Positions 1 through 8,367 of a stretch of DNA of 64,000 nt are shown here, one piece after another (the stretch's first letter is position 1; every line of letters begins with the position of its first letter). The translations under genes and the position numbers were made by a program. Origin of the DNA: Glycomyces niveus (GTDB lineage: Bacteria > Actinomycetota > Actinomycetes > Mycobacteriales > Micromonosporaceae); contig NZ_JAGFNP010000008.1 of the NCBI RefSeq assembly GCF_017592475.1, positions 184,190 to 248,189 of the forward strand, written 5' to 3'. The notes below the pieces were generated by a model that was given only the letters and a program-made list of their open reading frames with translations, searched no databases and was not told where the DNA came from.

Positions 1-50
1 GCGACATCGACCAGCCGCGGAACCTGGCCAAGTCCGTCACGGTGGAGTAG
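1..50 (+). CDS. 3' end of a truncated unknown gene
   Basis: An open frame enters from the left edge and ends at TAG 48-50. The visible tail is DIDQPRNLAKSVTVE. It is followed at 75 by a strong terminator-like hairpin, which supports a real gene end. Sixteen codons are too few to name the product. Confidence 0.55.
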   Translation, partial: DIDQPRNLAKSVTVE

Positions 51-74
51 CGACCCGGCTGTGATCTGACCGAA

Positions 75-139
75 CGGCCGATACGGGCGGCCCCGCGCGC
101 GGACATCAGCCGCGCGCGGACGCCCGTACCGGCCGTTTT
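75..139 (+). terminator. Rho-independent terminator after the partial gene
   Basis: A long hairpin has a 15-bp outer stem (75-89 with 121-135, one mismatch) enclosing two copies of CCGCGCGCGG, and is followed by TTTT. It lies between the stop at 50 and the next gene and probably ends the upstream transcript. Confidence 0.7.
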
Positions 140-223
140 CGTTGCCCTCGGAAACGGTCATTTTCCGCACATCGGCAGAAGGACTGCCAGGTGCGGTCGA
201 AGGACGCGTCCTACGCTCCGCGA

Positions 224-1792
224 GTGAAGACACGCACCCTCATTTCGGGCGCCGTGGCGGTCACCGCCGCGGGCGCCATCACCATCGCCGCCACCGCCGT
301 CGCGCAGGCGCAGGAGACCGGCGACGAAGCGCTCGCCGCCGCGATCGACGCGATCCTCGCCGACCCCGCCCTCACCGACTCCCAGGCCGGCGTCCTCGTC
401 AGGGACGCGAACACCGGCGAAGTCCTCTACGACCGCAACGGGAACCAGCGCGGCCTGCCCGGCTCGAACCAGAAGCTCACCACCATGGCCGCCGCGCTCG
501 CCACCCTCGGCGAGGACTTCAGGTTCACGACCGAGCTCCTGGGCGACCGGCCCGTGGACGGCGTCGTCGCCGGGGACCTTTACTTGCGCGGCTCGGGCGA
601 CCCGACCATGCTCGAAGCCGACTACGACGCGCTCGCCGCCGACCTCGCCGCCCTCGGCGTGTCCACTGTCGAGGGCGACCTGGTCCTCGACGACACCGCC
701 TTCGACGACGTCCGCCACGCCGAAGAGGTCGCCTGGGGCGACCTGCAGTTCGCCCCGGGCGCGGAGGTCTCCGCGCTCACGATCGGCTCCGGCCCCGACC
801 GCTGGTCGGGGACCGCGCGCCTGTACATGACGGGCGGCGCCGCCGAAGGCGACCCGGTCGATATCCGGATGGTCCCCGAGAACGGCTACGTGACCGTGGT
901 CAACGAGGCGGTCACCGGCGCCGAGACCGACCTGACCGTCAAGCGCGACGAGCACGCCAACACGATCCGCGTCTCGGGCACCGTCGAAGCCGGCGTCACC
1001 CCCGACTACTACAGCCGCTCCGTGATCGACCCGACCGCGCTCGTCGCGGACGTCTTCGCGGACTCCTTGGCCGACAACGGCATCGATCTGAACGGGGAGG
1101 TGCGCCTCCACGAGGCGACCCCGCAGGGCGCGGGCGACCGGCTCGCCGACCACGAGTCGGCGACGCTCCTGGAGCTCACGCCCGAGCTGCTGAAGCCCTC
1201 GAACAACGCCTGGGCCGATGCGCTCATGAAGACCATCGCCCTGCACGACACCGGCCTGGGAACCTTCGCGGACGGCGAGGACGGCATCCACGCCGCGATC
1301 GCCGAGTACGGGGTGGACACCGCCACGCTGCGCCAGGCGGACGGCTCGGGCATGTCCCGCTTCGACCAGGCCACGCCCGAGGCCATCACCGACCTGCTCA
1401 TCGGCGTCAAGCAGGAGCCCTGGTACGACACCTGGTACGACGGGCTCCCCATCGCCTGCACCGACGGGACCCTCGTCAGCCGCATGTGCGGGACCCCCGC
1501 CGCGGGGAACGTGCACGCCAAGACCGGGACCCAGACCTCGATCTCGGCCCTGTCCGGGTACGTCACCGACGCCGACGGCCGCGAACTGGTCTTCAGCATC
1601 ATCATCAACGACCATCTCGTCGACTCGGTGAAGTACATCGAGAACCAGATCGCCGTCGCGATCGCGAGCCACAGCGCAGACGCCACCGAGGCCGAGATCT
1701 CGCGGTCCGCGCAGGCCGAAGCGGCGGCCGAGGACGATGCGGCGCTCCCGGGCGACTTCGAGTGCACCTACTACGAGCCGGCCGTCTGCTAG
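224..1792 (+). CDS. dacB: Secreted D-alanyl-D-alanine carboxypeptidase/endopeptidase (peptidase S13, PBP4 type)
   Basis: This is a penicillin-binding protein of the S13 family, which trims or cleaves peptidoglycan stem peptides outside the membrane. All three active-site motifs are visible: SNQK (Ser about residue 81, Lys 84), SNN (about 326) and KTG (about 433, in HAKTG). A signal peptide with an AQA-type cleavage site fills the first 25-30 residues. I chose GTG 224 rather than GTG 191 because the adjacent paralog at 1960 starts at the equivalent codon with nearly the same sequence (VRKRTLIS against VKTRTLIS). The protein is 522 aa, normal for the family. The C terminus ends in ECTYYEPAVC, with a terminal cysteine shared with the paralog. 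It is a tandem duplicate of the next gene, with separate hairpins after each. Confidence 0.9.
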   Translation: MKTRTLISGAVAVTAAGAITIAATAVAQAQETGDEALAAAIDAILADPALTDSQAGVLVRDANTGEVLYDRNGNQRGLPGSNQKLTTMAAALATLGEDFRFTTELLGDRPVDGVVAGDLYLRGSGDPTMLEADYDALAADLAALGVSTVEGDLVLDDTAFDDVRHAEEVAWGDLQFAPGAEVSALTIGSGPDRWSGTARLYMTGGAAEGDPVDIRMVPENGYVTVVNEAVTGAETDLTVKRDEHANTIRVSGTVEAGVTPDYYSRSVIDPTALVADVFADSLADNGIDLNGEVRLHEATPQGAGDRLADHESATLLELTPELLKPSNNAWADALMKTIALHDTGLGTFADGEDGIHAAIAEYGVDTATLRQADGSGMSRFDQATPEAITDLLIGVKQEPWYDTWYDGLPIACTDGTLVSRMCGTPAAGNVHAKTGTQTSISALSGYVTDADGRELVFSIIINDHLVDSVKYIENQIAVAIASHSADATEAEISRSAQAEAAAEDDAALPGDFECTYYEPAVC

Positions 1793-1824
1793 ATCGGCCA
1801 CGGCGGCCTGACGCATTGCGATCC

Positions 1825-1859
1825 CATGCGGCGCGCGCGGATTCCGCGCGCGCCGCATG
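1825..1859 (+). terminator. Hairpin terminator between the two S13 genes
   Basis: A near-perfect inverted repeat, arms 1825-1841 and 1843-1859 (CATGCGGCGCGCGCGGA and its complement), follows the stop at 1792. There is no clear T-run. It suggests that each paralog is its own transcription unit. Confidence 0.5.
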
Positions 1860-1959
1860 CGTTCCTGTGACCATTCGGTTGCCTTGCGACCGTGCGATTT
1901 ACGGAACTTCACCCACATACGTCGGGGAGCCCGACATTCCTCGTGCATAGACTCGCGTC

Positions 1960-3567
1960 GTGAGAAAACGCACCCTTATCTCGAGCGCCGTGGCGGTCAC
2001 CGCCGTCGGCGCCATCACCATCGCGGGCACCGTGGTCGCCCAGGCGCAGGAGACCGGCGACGAGGCGCTCGCCGCCGCGATCGACGCGATCCTGACCGAC
2101 AAGCGGCTCACCGACTCCCAGATCGGCGTCACGGTCGCCGACGCGAACACCGGCGAGGTCCTATACGAGCGGGGCGGCGCCAAACGCGGCATCCCCGGCT
2201 CCAACGACAAGCTCACCACCACCGCTGCGGCACTGGAGCAACTCGGCGGGGACTTCAGGTACACCACCGACGTCCTGGGCGACCGGCCCGTGGACGGGGT
2301 CGTCGCCGGCGACCTCTACCTGCGCGGCTCGGGCGACCCGACCATGCTCGAAGCGGACTACGACCGGCTCGCGGCCGACCTGGCCGCCCGCGGGGTGTCC
2401 ACGATCGACGGCGACCTCGTCGCGGACGACACCGCGTTCGACACCGTCCGATCCGGCACCGAATGGGGCTGGTCCGACCTCCAGTTCACCTACGCCGCCG
2501 AGGTCTCGGCGCTCACGGTCGCCTCCGGCGACGACTACAACGCCGGCTCGGTGCGCGTGTTCGTCAAACCCGGTGCGGCCGAAGGCGACCCGGCGCAGAT
2601 CACCACCTCCCCGGCGACGGACTACGTGGAGATCGTGAACACCGCGACGACCGGCGCCAGCACGAGCGTCAGCGTGAACCGCGACCCGCACGACAACGTC
2701 ATCCGCGTCAGCGGCACCGTGAAGGCCGGCGGCAGCGGCACCTTCGCGACCCGCTCGGTCATCGAGCCGACGCGCCTCGTCGCCGACGTCTTCGCCGACT
2801 CGCTCGAGGAGGCGGGCATCACGCTCACCGGCGACCTGCGCTTCGGCGAGGCCACCCCGCAGGGACCGGAGACGCTCGCGACCCACGAGTCGATGACCCT
2901 TGCCGAACTCGAGCCCGTGGTCCTCAAGCCCTCCAACGCGTCCGTCGCCGAGGCCCTGTTCAAGACCCTCGGCTACGAGGCGACCGGCCTGGGCACGTTC
3001 AGCAGCGGCAAGGCCGCCACGTACGCGGGGATCGAGCCGTACGGGGTCGACACCGGCCCCATCCGCCAGGTCGACGGCTCGGGCATCTCGCGCCACAACA
3101 TGATGACCTCCAACATGCTCGCGGACCTCCTCGTCGGCGCCAAGAAGGCCGACTGGTTCTCCACCTGGTACGACGCCCTGCCGATCGCGTGCCAGGACGG
3201 CACCCTCGCCGGCCGCATGTGCGGCACCGCCGCGGCCGGGAACGTGCGCGCCAAGACCGGCTCGATGACCGGCGTCTCGGCCCTGTCCGGGTACGTGACC
3301 GACGCGGACGGGCGCGAACTCGTCTTCAGCGTCATCGTGAACGACTTCCTGTGGTCCACGGTCAAGGACATCGAGGACAAGATCGCCGTGGCCGTCGCCT
3401 CGCACAGCACCGAGGCGACCGAGGCCGAGATCAGCACGTTCTCCTCCGAGATCGACACGCCCGACTTCACCGAACTCGAAGCCGAGGCCGAGGCCGAGGC
3501 GATCCCCGCCGAGGGCGAGATGCCCGCGAGCCTCGAGTGCACCTGGTACGAACCGGCGGTCTGCTAG
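1960..3567 (+). CDS. dacB: Secreted D-alanyl-D-alanine carboxypeptidase/endopeptidase, tandem paralog
   Basis: This second S13-family enzyme follows its paralog by 167 nt. It has the same architecture: a signal peptide ending near AQAQE, SNDK as the SxxK nucleophile motif, SNA in KPSNAS as the second motif, and KTG in RAKTGS. GTG 1960 is the only sensible start. The protein is 535 aa, slightly longer because of an acidic run (EAEAEAEAIPAEGE) near the C terminus. It ends ECTWYEPAVC like its neighbour, and a Cys pair in IACQDGT...MCGT is also shared. Long stretches around the active-site motifs are nearly identical between the two, so the duplication is recent or kept similar by gene conversion. 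It likely acts on peptidoglycan outside the cell. Confidence 0.9.
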   Translation: MRKRTLISSAVAVTAVGAITIAGTVVAQAQETGDEALAAAIDAILTDKRLTDSQIGVTVADANTGEVLYERGGAKRGIPGSNDKLTTTAAALEQLGGDFRYTTDVLGDRPVDGVVAGDLYLRGSGDPTMLEADYDRLAADLAARGVSTIDGDLVADDTAFDTVRSGTEWGWSDLQFTYAAEVSALTVASGDDYNAGSVRVFVKPGAAEGDPAQITTSPATDYVEIVNTATTGASTSVSVNRDPHDNVIRVSGTVKAGGSGTFATRSVIEPTRLVADVFADSLEEAGITLTGDLRFGEATPQGPETLATHESMTLAELEPVVLKPSNASVAEALFKTLGYEATGLGTFSSGKAATYAGIEPYGVDTGPIRQVDGSGISRHNMMTSNMLADLLVGAKKADWFSTWYDALPIACQDGTLAGRMCGTAAAGNVRAKTGSMTGVSALSGYVTDADGRELVFSVIVNDFLWSTVKDIEDKIAVAVASHSTEATEAEISTFSSEIDTPDFTELEAEAEAEAIPAEGEMPASLECTWYEPAVC

Positions 3568-3580
3568 TTCGACGACATGA

Positions 3581-3618
3581 GGAGGCCCGGACGCGAAGGC
3601 GTCCGGGCCTCCCGTCGT
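3581..3618. terminator. Bidirectional terminator between convergent genes
   Basis: A perfect 14-bp stem (3581-3594 and 3599-3612) with loop GAAG is followed by CGTCGTTT. It sits between the stop of the S13 gene at 3567 and the stop of the minus-strand DUF418 gene at 3620, so it can serve both. Confidence 0.8.
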
Positions 3619-3619
3619 T

Positions 3620-4789
3620 TCAGCTGCGGCCGTAGGTGAGCCGCCGCAGCAGCACCTCGAACGGGCCGCGGAGCCCGGCCCGCGCCATCCAGGCCGCGAG
3701 CGCCACGGTGGCGGCCCAGACGAGGACGGCGATGCCGGAGGCGGCCGCGTCCCCAAGGCGCGCACCGAGGTTCCCCGCGTAGGGCACGAACAGCGCGGTG
3801 AACGCCACCGACTGGAGCAGGTAGCAGGTGAGCGACCGCTGCCCGCACGCCGCGAGCGCCCGCGTCAGCGGCCCCGACGAGCCGGCGGTGGCACGGGCCG
3901 CGGCGAGGCCGACCAGTGCGGCCAGCCCGAGCCCGGCGGCGAGGCCGGTGAGCGAGTGGAGGGCGTAGACCGCGACCGCGACGGGCGTCCCGGGGTGCCA
4001 CAGCTGCGTTTCGGCGAGCATGAGCGGGAGGCCGCCGGCGACGCCGATCGCGATGCCGCCGAAGGCGGTGCGGCGCAGGAGCGGCAGGTGGAGGGCGGGG
4101 TCGTCGAGGACCCGGCGGCGGGCGGCCCAGATGCCGATCGCGAAGGCGGGCACCACGTCGACGACGTAGAACGTGGGGGTGAGGGCCGACCACACGGCGA
4201 GGCGCATGGCGGCGGCTTCGAGCGGGTCGGCGACGAGCGTCGGGGTGGCGTTCTCGTGCCCCGCGGCGACGGCGGAGTACCCGGCGGCGATCACGACGAG
4301 CACGTGGCAGGCGAGGACGATCCCGGTGGTGCGGAAGAGGGTCCGGTCCTTGGCGGCGAGGAGCCCGGTGAAGACGAGGCCGATGAACCCGTACGCGGCG
4401 AGGATGTCGCCGAAGAACAGCAGGAGCGCGTGCGCGAAGCCGAACGCGAGGAGCCACCAGGAGCGGCGGCGGACGAGGCGCTTGGCCTGCGGCCAGTCGG
4501 CGCCGGAGCGCATGCGGCGGTCGACGAGCCGGGCGAGGCCGTACCCGAAGAGGCCGGCGAACATCGGCAGTGCGCGCCCGTCCACGAACAGGACCTGGAG
4601 TCCGGCGACGAGGCGGTCGAGGGCGGTGCCGTCGACGGCGTAGCCGCGGAAGCCGGTGGTCTCGTGCGCGAGGAACATGTGCGCGTGGGCGAGGGCGATG
4701 AACAGGAGCATCGCACCCCTGGCCAGGTCGGGTGCGAGCGAGCGCTCGGCGACGGGGGTGCTCATAATGGCGGGCGGGGAGAGGGCCAT
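3620..4789 (-). CDS. DUF418-domain integral membrane protein
   Basis: This 389-aa polytopic membrane protein has about 10 hydrophobic segments. It opens with the DLARGAMLLFIALAHAH motif typical of YeiB/DUF418 proteins and carries the DUF418 region in the C-terminal half (GQRSLTCYLLQS). Family function is not established; transport or export of an acyl or small compound is often suggested. I chose the start at 4789 because GGAGG lies 6 nt upstream; longer readings would run through the operators. It is divergent from a TetR regulator, and the shared 80-nt gap carries two matching palindromes, so that regulator very likely controls this gene. Confidence 0.8.
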   Translation of the reverse strand: MALSPPAIMSTPVAERSLAPDLARGAMLLFIALAHAHMFLAHETTGFRGYAVDGTALDRLVAGLQVLFVDGRALPMFAGLFGYGLARLVDRRMRSGADWPQAKRLVRRRSWWLLAFGFAHALLLFFGDILAAYGFIGLVFTGLLAAKDRTLFRTTGIVLACHVLVVIAAGYSAVAAGHENATPTLVADPLEAAAMRLAVWSALTPTFYVVDVVPAFAIGIWAARRRVLDDPALHLPLLRRTAFGGIAIGVAGGLPLMLAETQLWHPGTPVAVAVYALHSLTGLAAGLGLAALVGLAAARATAGSSGPLTRALAACGQRSLTCYLLQSVAFTALFVPYAGNLGARLGDAAASGIAVLVWAATVALAAWMARAGLRGPFEVLLRRLTYGRS

Positions 4790-4800
4790 CTCGCCTCCAA

Positions 4801-4852
4801 GTTTTAGGTACACGGTTGTATCTAAAACGATAAGATACATGACTGTAGCTAA
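4801..4852. promoter_or_regulatory. Two TetR-type operators in a divergent promoter
   Basis: Two palindromes share one consensus, TTAGnTACA-N4-TGTAnCTAA. Site 1 (4801-4828) has 12-bp arms with one mismatch (GTTTTAGGTACA and TGTATCTAAAAC). Site 2 (4831-4852) reads TAAGATACA-TGAC-TGTAGCTAA. The centres are 27 bp apart. The region is locally AT-rich and lies between the DUF418 and TetR starts. Site 2 covers the ATG at 4839, which argues that this ATG is not the real TetR start. Confidence 0.8.
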
Positions 4853-4868
4853 CTTGAGGGGGCCGCCC

Positions 4869-5465
4869 GTGGCCGAAGGACCGACGCGCCGCCGCGGCAA
4901 GGCACTGCTCGACGCCATCTACACCGCCGCCGTCGACGAAGCCGCCGCCTCCGGACCCGGCCGACTCACCATGGACGCCATAGCCAAACGCGCCGCCACC
5001 CCCCGCTCCACCCTCTACCGCCGCTGGTCCGACCCCCTCGACCTCCTCCTCGACGCCCTCGCCGACCGCCACCCCGTCGAACAGCCCGCCCCCGGCGCCG
5101 ACGACCTCCGCGGCGACCTCGTCGCCGCCCTCCGCCTCATGGTCGAATGGGGATTCAGCCCCGCCGGACGCGCCGTCATGGCCATCCTCGGCGACCCCGC
5201 CCGCGACCCCCGCGTCGTCGAAGCCCTCTGGGAGCGCGTCTTCGACCGCCGCGGCGGCACCTTCACCCAGACCGTCCTGCGCCACTACGCCTCCCGCGGC
5301 GCCCTCGACCCCGCCCGCCTCACCCCCGTCGTCCTCGACATCGGCGAAGCCATGGTCACCAAGCGCATGCTCGACACCGGCGCCGCACCCGACGACGACT
5401 ACCTCGCCGCCATCGTCGACCAGGCGATCCTCCCCGCCGTCGGCCTCGGCCCCGCCCCCGCCTGA
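4869..5465 (+). CDS. TetR-family transcriptional repressor
   Basis: This 198-aa one-component regulator has an N-terminal helix-turn-helix at about residues 32-53 ([19 protein letters not shown]) and a helical ligand-binding domain behind it. GTG 4869 is preferred because a GAGGGGG Shine-Dalgarno precedes it and the in-frame ATG at 4839 lies inside an operator. It is divergent from the DUF418 membrane protein, with two matching palindromes between them, the classic layout of an autoregulated repressor and its transporter-like target. The ligand cannot be read from the sequence. Confidence 0.88.
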   Translation: MAEGPTRRRGKALLDAIYTAAVDEAAASGPGRLTMDAIAKRAATPRSTLYRRWSDPLDLLLDALADRHPVEQPAPGADDLRGDLVAALRLMVEWGFSPAGRAVMAILGDPARDPRVVEALWERVFDRRGGTFTQTVLRHYASRGALDPARLTPVVLDIGEAMVTKRMLDTGAAPDDDYLAAIVDQAILPAVGLGPAPA

Positions 5466-5566
5466 CCCGCCGAGACCCCAAGCGGGAACCCGCGAACCGT
5501 CACCCGGGACGGTGGGAACCGTCCGATGCGGGGACGGTACGCCCGATCCCGTGGCACTCTTGGGGG

Positions 5567-5938
5567 GTGATCGTCGCCGTGGGCATAGACGTAGTGGCAG
5601 TGGACCGGTTCGAGCGCGTGCTCGAACGGACCCCGCACGTCGCCGACAAACTCTTCACCGAGGCCGAACGCCGCACCCCCGACGGGCGCGACCGCCGCAC
5701 CGAATCCCTCGCCGCCCGCTTCGCCGCCAAAGAAGCCGTGGCCAAAGCACTCGGCGCCCCCGGCGGCATGCACTGGGCCGACTGCCAAGTGCTCTCCCTC
5801 CCCGACGGCCGCCCCACATTGACCATCACCGGAACGGTGGCGGCAGCGGCAGAGCAGCGTGGCGTCTCACGCTGGCACGTGTCGCTGTCGCATGATGGCG
5901 GTATCGCTACAGCGGTGGTGATCGCCGAAACGGCATGA
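5567..5938 (+). CDS. acpS: Holo-[acyl-carrier-protein] synthase
   Basis: AcpS transfers the 4'-phosphopantetheine arm of CoA onto a serine of acyl carrier proteins, activating them for fatty acid synthesis. The 123-aa length is typical. Key features are the N-terminal [10 protein letters not shown] with metal-binding Asp8, [12 protein letters not shown] with the catalytic Glu at about residue 56, and SLSHDGG near the C terminus. Translation most likely starts at GTG 5567, just after a GGGGG run; the longer frame upstream is arginine/proline shadow sequence. It lies 28 nt before nnr, a common actinobacterial pairing. Confidence 0.93.
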   Translation: MIVAVGIDVVAVDRFERVLERTPHVADKLFTEAERRTPDGRDRRTESLAARFAAKEAVAKALGAPGGMHWADCQVLSLPDGRPTLTITGTVAAAAEQRGVSRWHVSLSHDGGIATAVVIAETA

Positions 5939-5966
5939 CGGCCGAACAGGCCTGAGAGGGAACACC

Positions 5967-7439
5967 ATGGACGGTGCCTGGTCAGCAGCGGCAGTCCGCC
6001 GCGCCGAAGCCCAGCTGATGGCCCAGCTCCCGCCGGGCACCCTCATGCAGCGCGCCGCAGCCGGACTCGCCACCGAATGCGCCCGCCTGCTCCGCGAACG
6101 CAGCCCCGGCCGCCGCCGACGCGGCGTCTACGGCGCCACCGTCACCGTCCTCGCCGGACCCGGCGACAACGGCGGCGACGCCCTCTTCGCCGCGGCCCGC
6201 CTCGCCAAGCGCGGCGCCCGCGTCTTCGCCGTCCCCGTCATGGGCGAACGCGTCCACCCCGTCGCCGCCGCCGCACTCACCAGGGCCGGAGGGCGACTCG
6301 TCGCCAACCCGCCCCGCCGATGCGACCTCCTCCTCGACGGCGTCCTCGGCATCGGCGGCCGCCCGGGCCTCCCCGGCCGCGCCATCGACCAGCTCGCCGC
6401 CATCGACGCCGGCACCGTCGTCGCCGTCGACGTGCCCTCCGGAGTCGACGTCGACACCGGCGCCGTCCCCGCCAGCGCCGTCACCGCCGACGTGACCGTC
6501 GCCTTCGGCTCCTACAAGCCCTGCCACGTCCTCGGCCGCGCCGCGCTCCACACCGGACGCCTCGTCCTCGTCGACATCGGACTCGGCCCCCACCTCGACC
6601 CGCACCCGGCCGTGCGCGTCGCCCGCGACGGCGACCTCGCCGCCTGGTGGCACGAGCCCGGCCCCGACGACGACAAGTACACGCGCGGCGTCGTCGGCGT
6701 CGCCGCCGGCTCCGAGCAGTACCCCGGCGCGGCCGTCCTCGCCACCTCCGGCGCCCTCGCCGGACCTGCCGGATACGTGCGGTACGCCGGAACCGCCGCC
6801 GAATACGTGCGCCGCCGCCACCCGGAAGTGGTGTGCACGCAAGAGGTCAAAGAGGCCGGGCGCGTCCAGGCCTGGCTCGCCGGGCCCGGCTTCGGCACCG
6901 ACGAGGCCTCCCTCACCGAACTGCGCCACGTCCTCGAATCACCCGCGCCGGTCGTCCTCGACGCCGACGCCTTGACGCTCATCGGCGAGTACCCGTCGGT
7001 GCTGACCCAACGCGAGGCGCCGGTCGTGCTCACGCCGCACGACCGCGAGTACGAGCGGCTCTACGGCTCCGCGCCTGCGGAGGACCGCGGCGCGGCCGCG
7101 GCTGCGCTGGCGAAGCGGTTGAACTGCACGGTGCTGCTCAAGGGCCACCACACGGTGGTCGCCTCGAGCGACGGCGAAGTGTGGGCGAACCCGACCGGTC
7201 GGCCCCAGTTGGCAACGGCCGGTTCAGGAGACGTGCTCGCGGGCTTCATGGCCTCGCTCCTCGCCTCGGGCATGAGCGGCACCCGCGCCGCGGTCGCCGC
7301 CGCCTACCTCCACGGCCGCGCCGGCGGCATCGCCGCCACCGGCCACCGCACGATCACCGCCACCGACGTCGCCAAGGCCCTCCCGCAAGCGGTAGGCGAA
7401 ACCCTCTCGGCGACCGACACGCCCGGACGCCGCCGCTGA
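5967..7439 (+). CDS. nnr: Bifunctional NAD(P)H-hydrate epimerase / ADP-dependent NAD(P)H-hydrate dehydratase
   Basis: This 490-aa enzyme repairs damaged NAD(P)HX. The N-terminal YjeF-type epimerase (about 1-210) shows AGPGDNGGDALFAA and DGVLGIGGRPGLPG; the C-terminal ribokinase-like dehydratase (about 225-480) shows KYTRGVVGVAAGSEQYPGA, LTPHDREYERL and the GSGDVLAGF nucleotide-binding motif. It starts at ATG 5967 after a GAGAGGG site, right after acpS. Confidence 0.95.
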   Translation: MDGAWSAAAVRRAEAQLMAQLPPGTLMQRAAAGLATECARLLRERSPGRRRRGVYGATVTVLAGPGDNGGDALFAAARLAKRGARVFAVPVMGERVHPVAAAALTRAGGRLVANPPRRCDLLLDGVLGIGGRPGLPGRAIDQLAAIDAGTVVAVDVPSGVDVDTGAVPASAVTADVTVAFGSYKPCHVLGRAALHTGRLVLVDIGLGPHLDPHPAVRVARDGDLAAWWHEPGPDDDKYTRGVVGVAAGSEQYPGAAVLATSGALAGPAGYVRYAGTAAEYVRRRHPEVVCTQEVKEAGRVQAWLAGPGFGTDEASLTELRHVLESPAPVVLDADALTLIGEYPSVLTQREAPVVLTPHDREYERLYGSAPAEDRGAAAAALAKRLNCTVLLKGHHTVVASSDGEVWANPTGRPQLATAGSGDVLAGFMASLLASGMSGTRAAVAAAYLHGRAGGIAATGHRTITATDVAKALPQAVGETLSATDTPGRRR

Positions 7440-7508
7440 CCCGCAACGGTGTCGTACCAATGCGTCAGGGTTGAGACCGGGGGCCCATCGGTTTCCGATT
7501 TGCCCAGG

Positions 7509-7532
7509 ACGCTCCGTTCACGTTCGGGGCGT
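7509..7532. terminator. Weak hairpin between convergent nnr and cysteine dioxygenase genes
   Basis: Arms ACGCTCCG (7509-7516) and CGGGGCGT (7525-7532) pair with one wobble across an 8-nt loop, overlapping the end of the minus-strand gene. There is no T-run, so terminator activity is uncertain. Confidence 0.3.
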
Positions 7533-8038
7533 TACCAGTCCTCGCCGGCGCGCATGATCTTCGCCGGGGCCAGGCCGGTCTCGTCGAGGAGGTAGGTGCG
7601 CATCGCATCGAGGCCGGGCGAGTAGACGTGGAGGCTCACGGCCGGGGCGTCGGAGAGGTTCCGCATGCCGTGCACCGTGCGGTCGTCGACCACCGAGACC
7701 TGGCCCGTCTCAAGGCGCTGTCGTCGCAGGCCGGGGAAGTCGCCGGGCTGGACGGTGAACTCGGTGAGTTCGCCGGAGACCACCGCGACCGCGGCCGCGG
7801 CGGGGCGGTCGACGCCGCCGTGGTCGTGGAGGTCGGTGCCCTGCCCGGGCAGCCAGGCGAGGAGCCAGGCCTCATGTCCCGGGCCGGAGAGCACGCGGCG
7901 CGCCCAGCGGCTGCCCTTCGTGAAGCGCGGTCGCAGTGTGAGGTTCGCGGCGTAGAAGGCGGCGAGCGACTCGAGGCGTTCGACGGCGAGGGCGGCGGGC
8001 GGCAGCAGCGGGCTGGGGCTCAGTTGCGTGGAGCTCAT
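7532..8038 (-). CDS. Cysteine dioxygenase (type I, cupin fold)
   Basis: This 168-aa cupin oxidises L-cysteine to cysteine sulfinate using non-haem iron and O2. The metal ligands are visible as H71-x-H73 in LHDHGG and H123 in TVHGMRN; the later SLHVYSPG (S135, H137, Y139) matches the conserved Ser-His-Tyr triad of the family. The start is ATG 8038; its Shine-Dalgarno is poor and it sits 70 nt downstream of a short Cys-containing upstream ORF with strong hairpins, so expression is probably controlled at the leader. It converges on nnr. Confidence 0.85.
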   Translation of the reverse strand: MSSTQLSPSPLLPPAALAVERLESLAAFYAANLTLRPRFTKGSRWARRVLSGPGHEAWLLAWLPGQGTDLHDHGGVDRPAAAAVAVVSGELTEFTVQPGDFPGLRRQRLETGQVSVVDDRTVHGMRNLSDAPAVSLHVYSPGLDAMRTYLLDETGLAPAKIMRAGEDW

Positions 8039-8040
8039 TC

Positions 8041-8136
8041 GAGAGCATCGACTTTCGATGTGTCGGAACGGTTGTCAGCGGAGGAGCACTGAGCGGCCGA
8101 CGGGCGGCTCAGTGCTGGTGACAGCGACACATCGAG
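8041..8136 (-). promoter_or_regulatory. Structured leader RNA (putative cysteine attenuator) of cysteine dioxygenase
   Basis: Three nested perfect stems occur in the 5' leader. The outer 10 bp is CGATGTGTCG (8134-8125) with CGACACATCG (8065-8056). The middle 5 bp is TGTCA with TGACA (8123-8119 and 8077-8073). The inner 10 bp is AGCACTGAGC (8116-8107) with GCTCAGTGCT (8094-8085), plus a GCC/GGC cap. A competing local hairpin, CATCGA-AAG-TCGATG, just before the start codon shares bases with the outer stem. The Cys codons and stop of the upstream ORF lie inside the 5' arms, so a translating ribosome would select between folds. Confidence 0.7.
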
Positions 8137-8144
8137 AAGGTCAT
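8109..8144 (-). CDS. Cys-containing leader peptide MTFSMCRCHQH (uORF)
   Basis: An 11-codon ORF runs ATG at 8144-8142 to TGA at 8111-8109, encoding MTFSMCRCHQH with two TGT cysteine codons at positions 6 and 8. A TACCAT -10-like hexamer (8156-8151) lies six bases before the ATG, so the mRNA may begin at or near the start codon (leaderless). It sits in the leader of cysteine dioxygenase and overlaps the hairpin arms. Cys-rich leaderless leader peptides acting as cysteine-responsive attenuators are known from mycobacteria. That this ORF is translated is inference. Confidence 0.65.
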   Translation of the reverse strand: MTFSMCRCHQH

Positions 8145-8367
8145 GCGGCCATGGTACACATTCCCAGGCAACTCACAGGAGCGACACACCATCGGTGGAA
8201 CGCTCGCTACGCTGCGAATTTGTCACGGCCGGGGGCTACCCGCCCGTCAAGGCGCGCGCTAGGCTCATGTTCGGCCTCCCCGGCGGCGCCCGCAGTGCAT
8301 CCCGCGGACGGCCGCGCGCGTGTCTTGAGTGCACCCCGTCTTCCCATCCCGAAGGAGCACCCTCCTC

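Noticed and set aside
142..1950. Arg-rich plus-strand frame and a minus-strand frame over the first S13 gene
   Set aside because: Composition is typical of shifted GC-rich reading frames, and the S13 frame has all active-site motifs.
8145..8367. Possible c-di-AMP riboswitch before the first NlpC/P60 gene
   Set aside because: I looked for the GGGGTGAATC and CCGAACCC...AGCTAACC blocks seen at 61551-61700 and found none.
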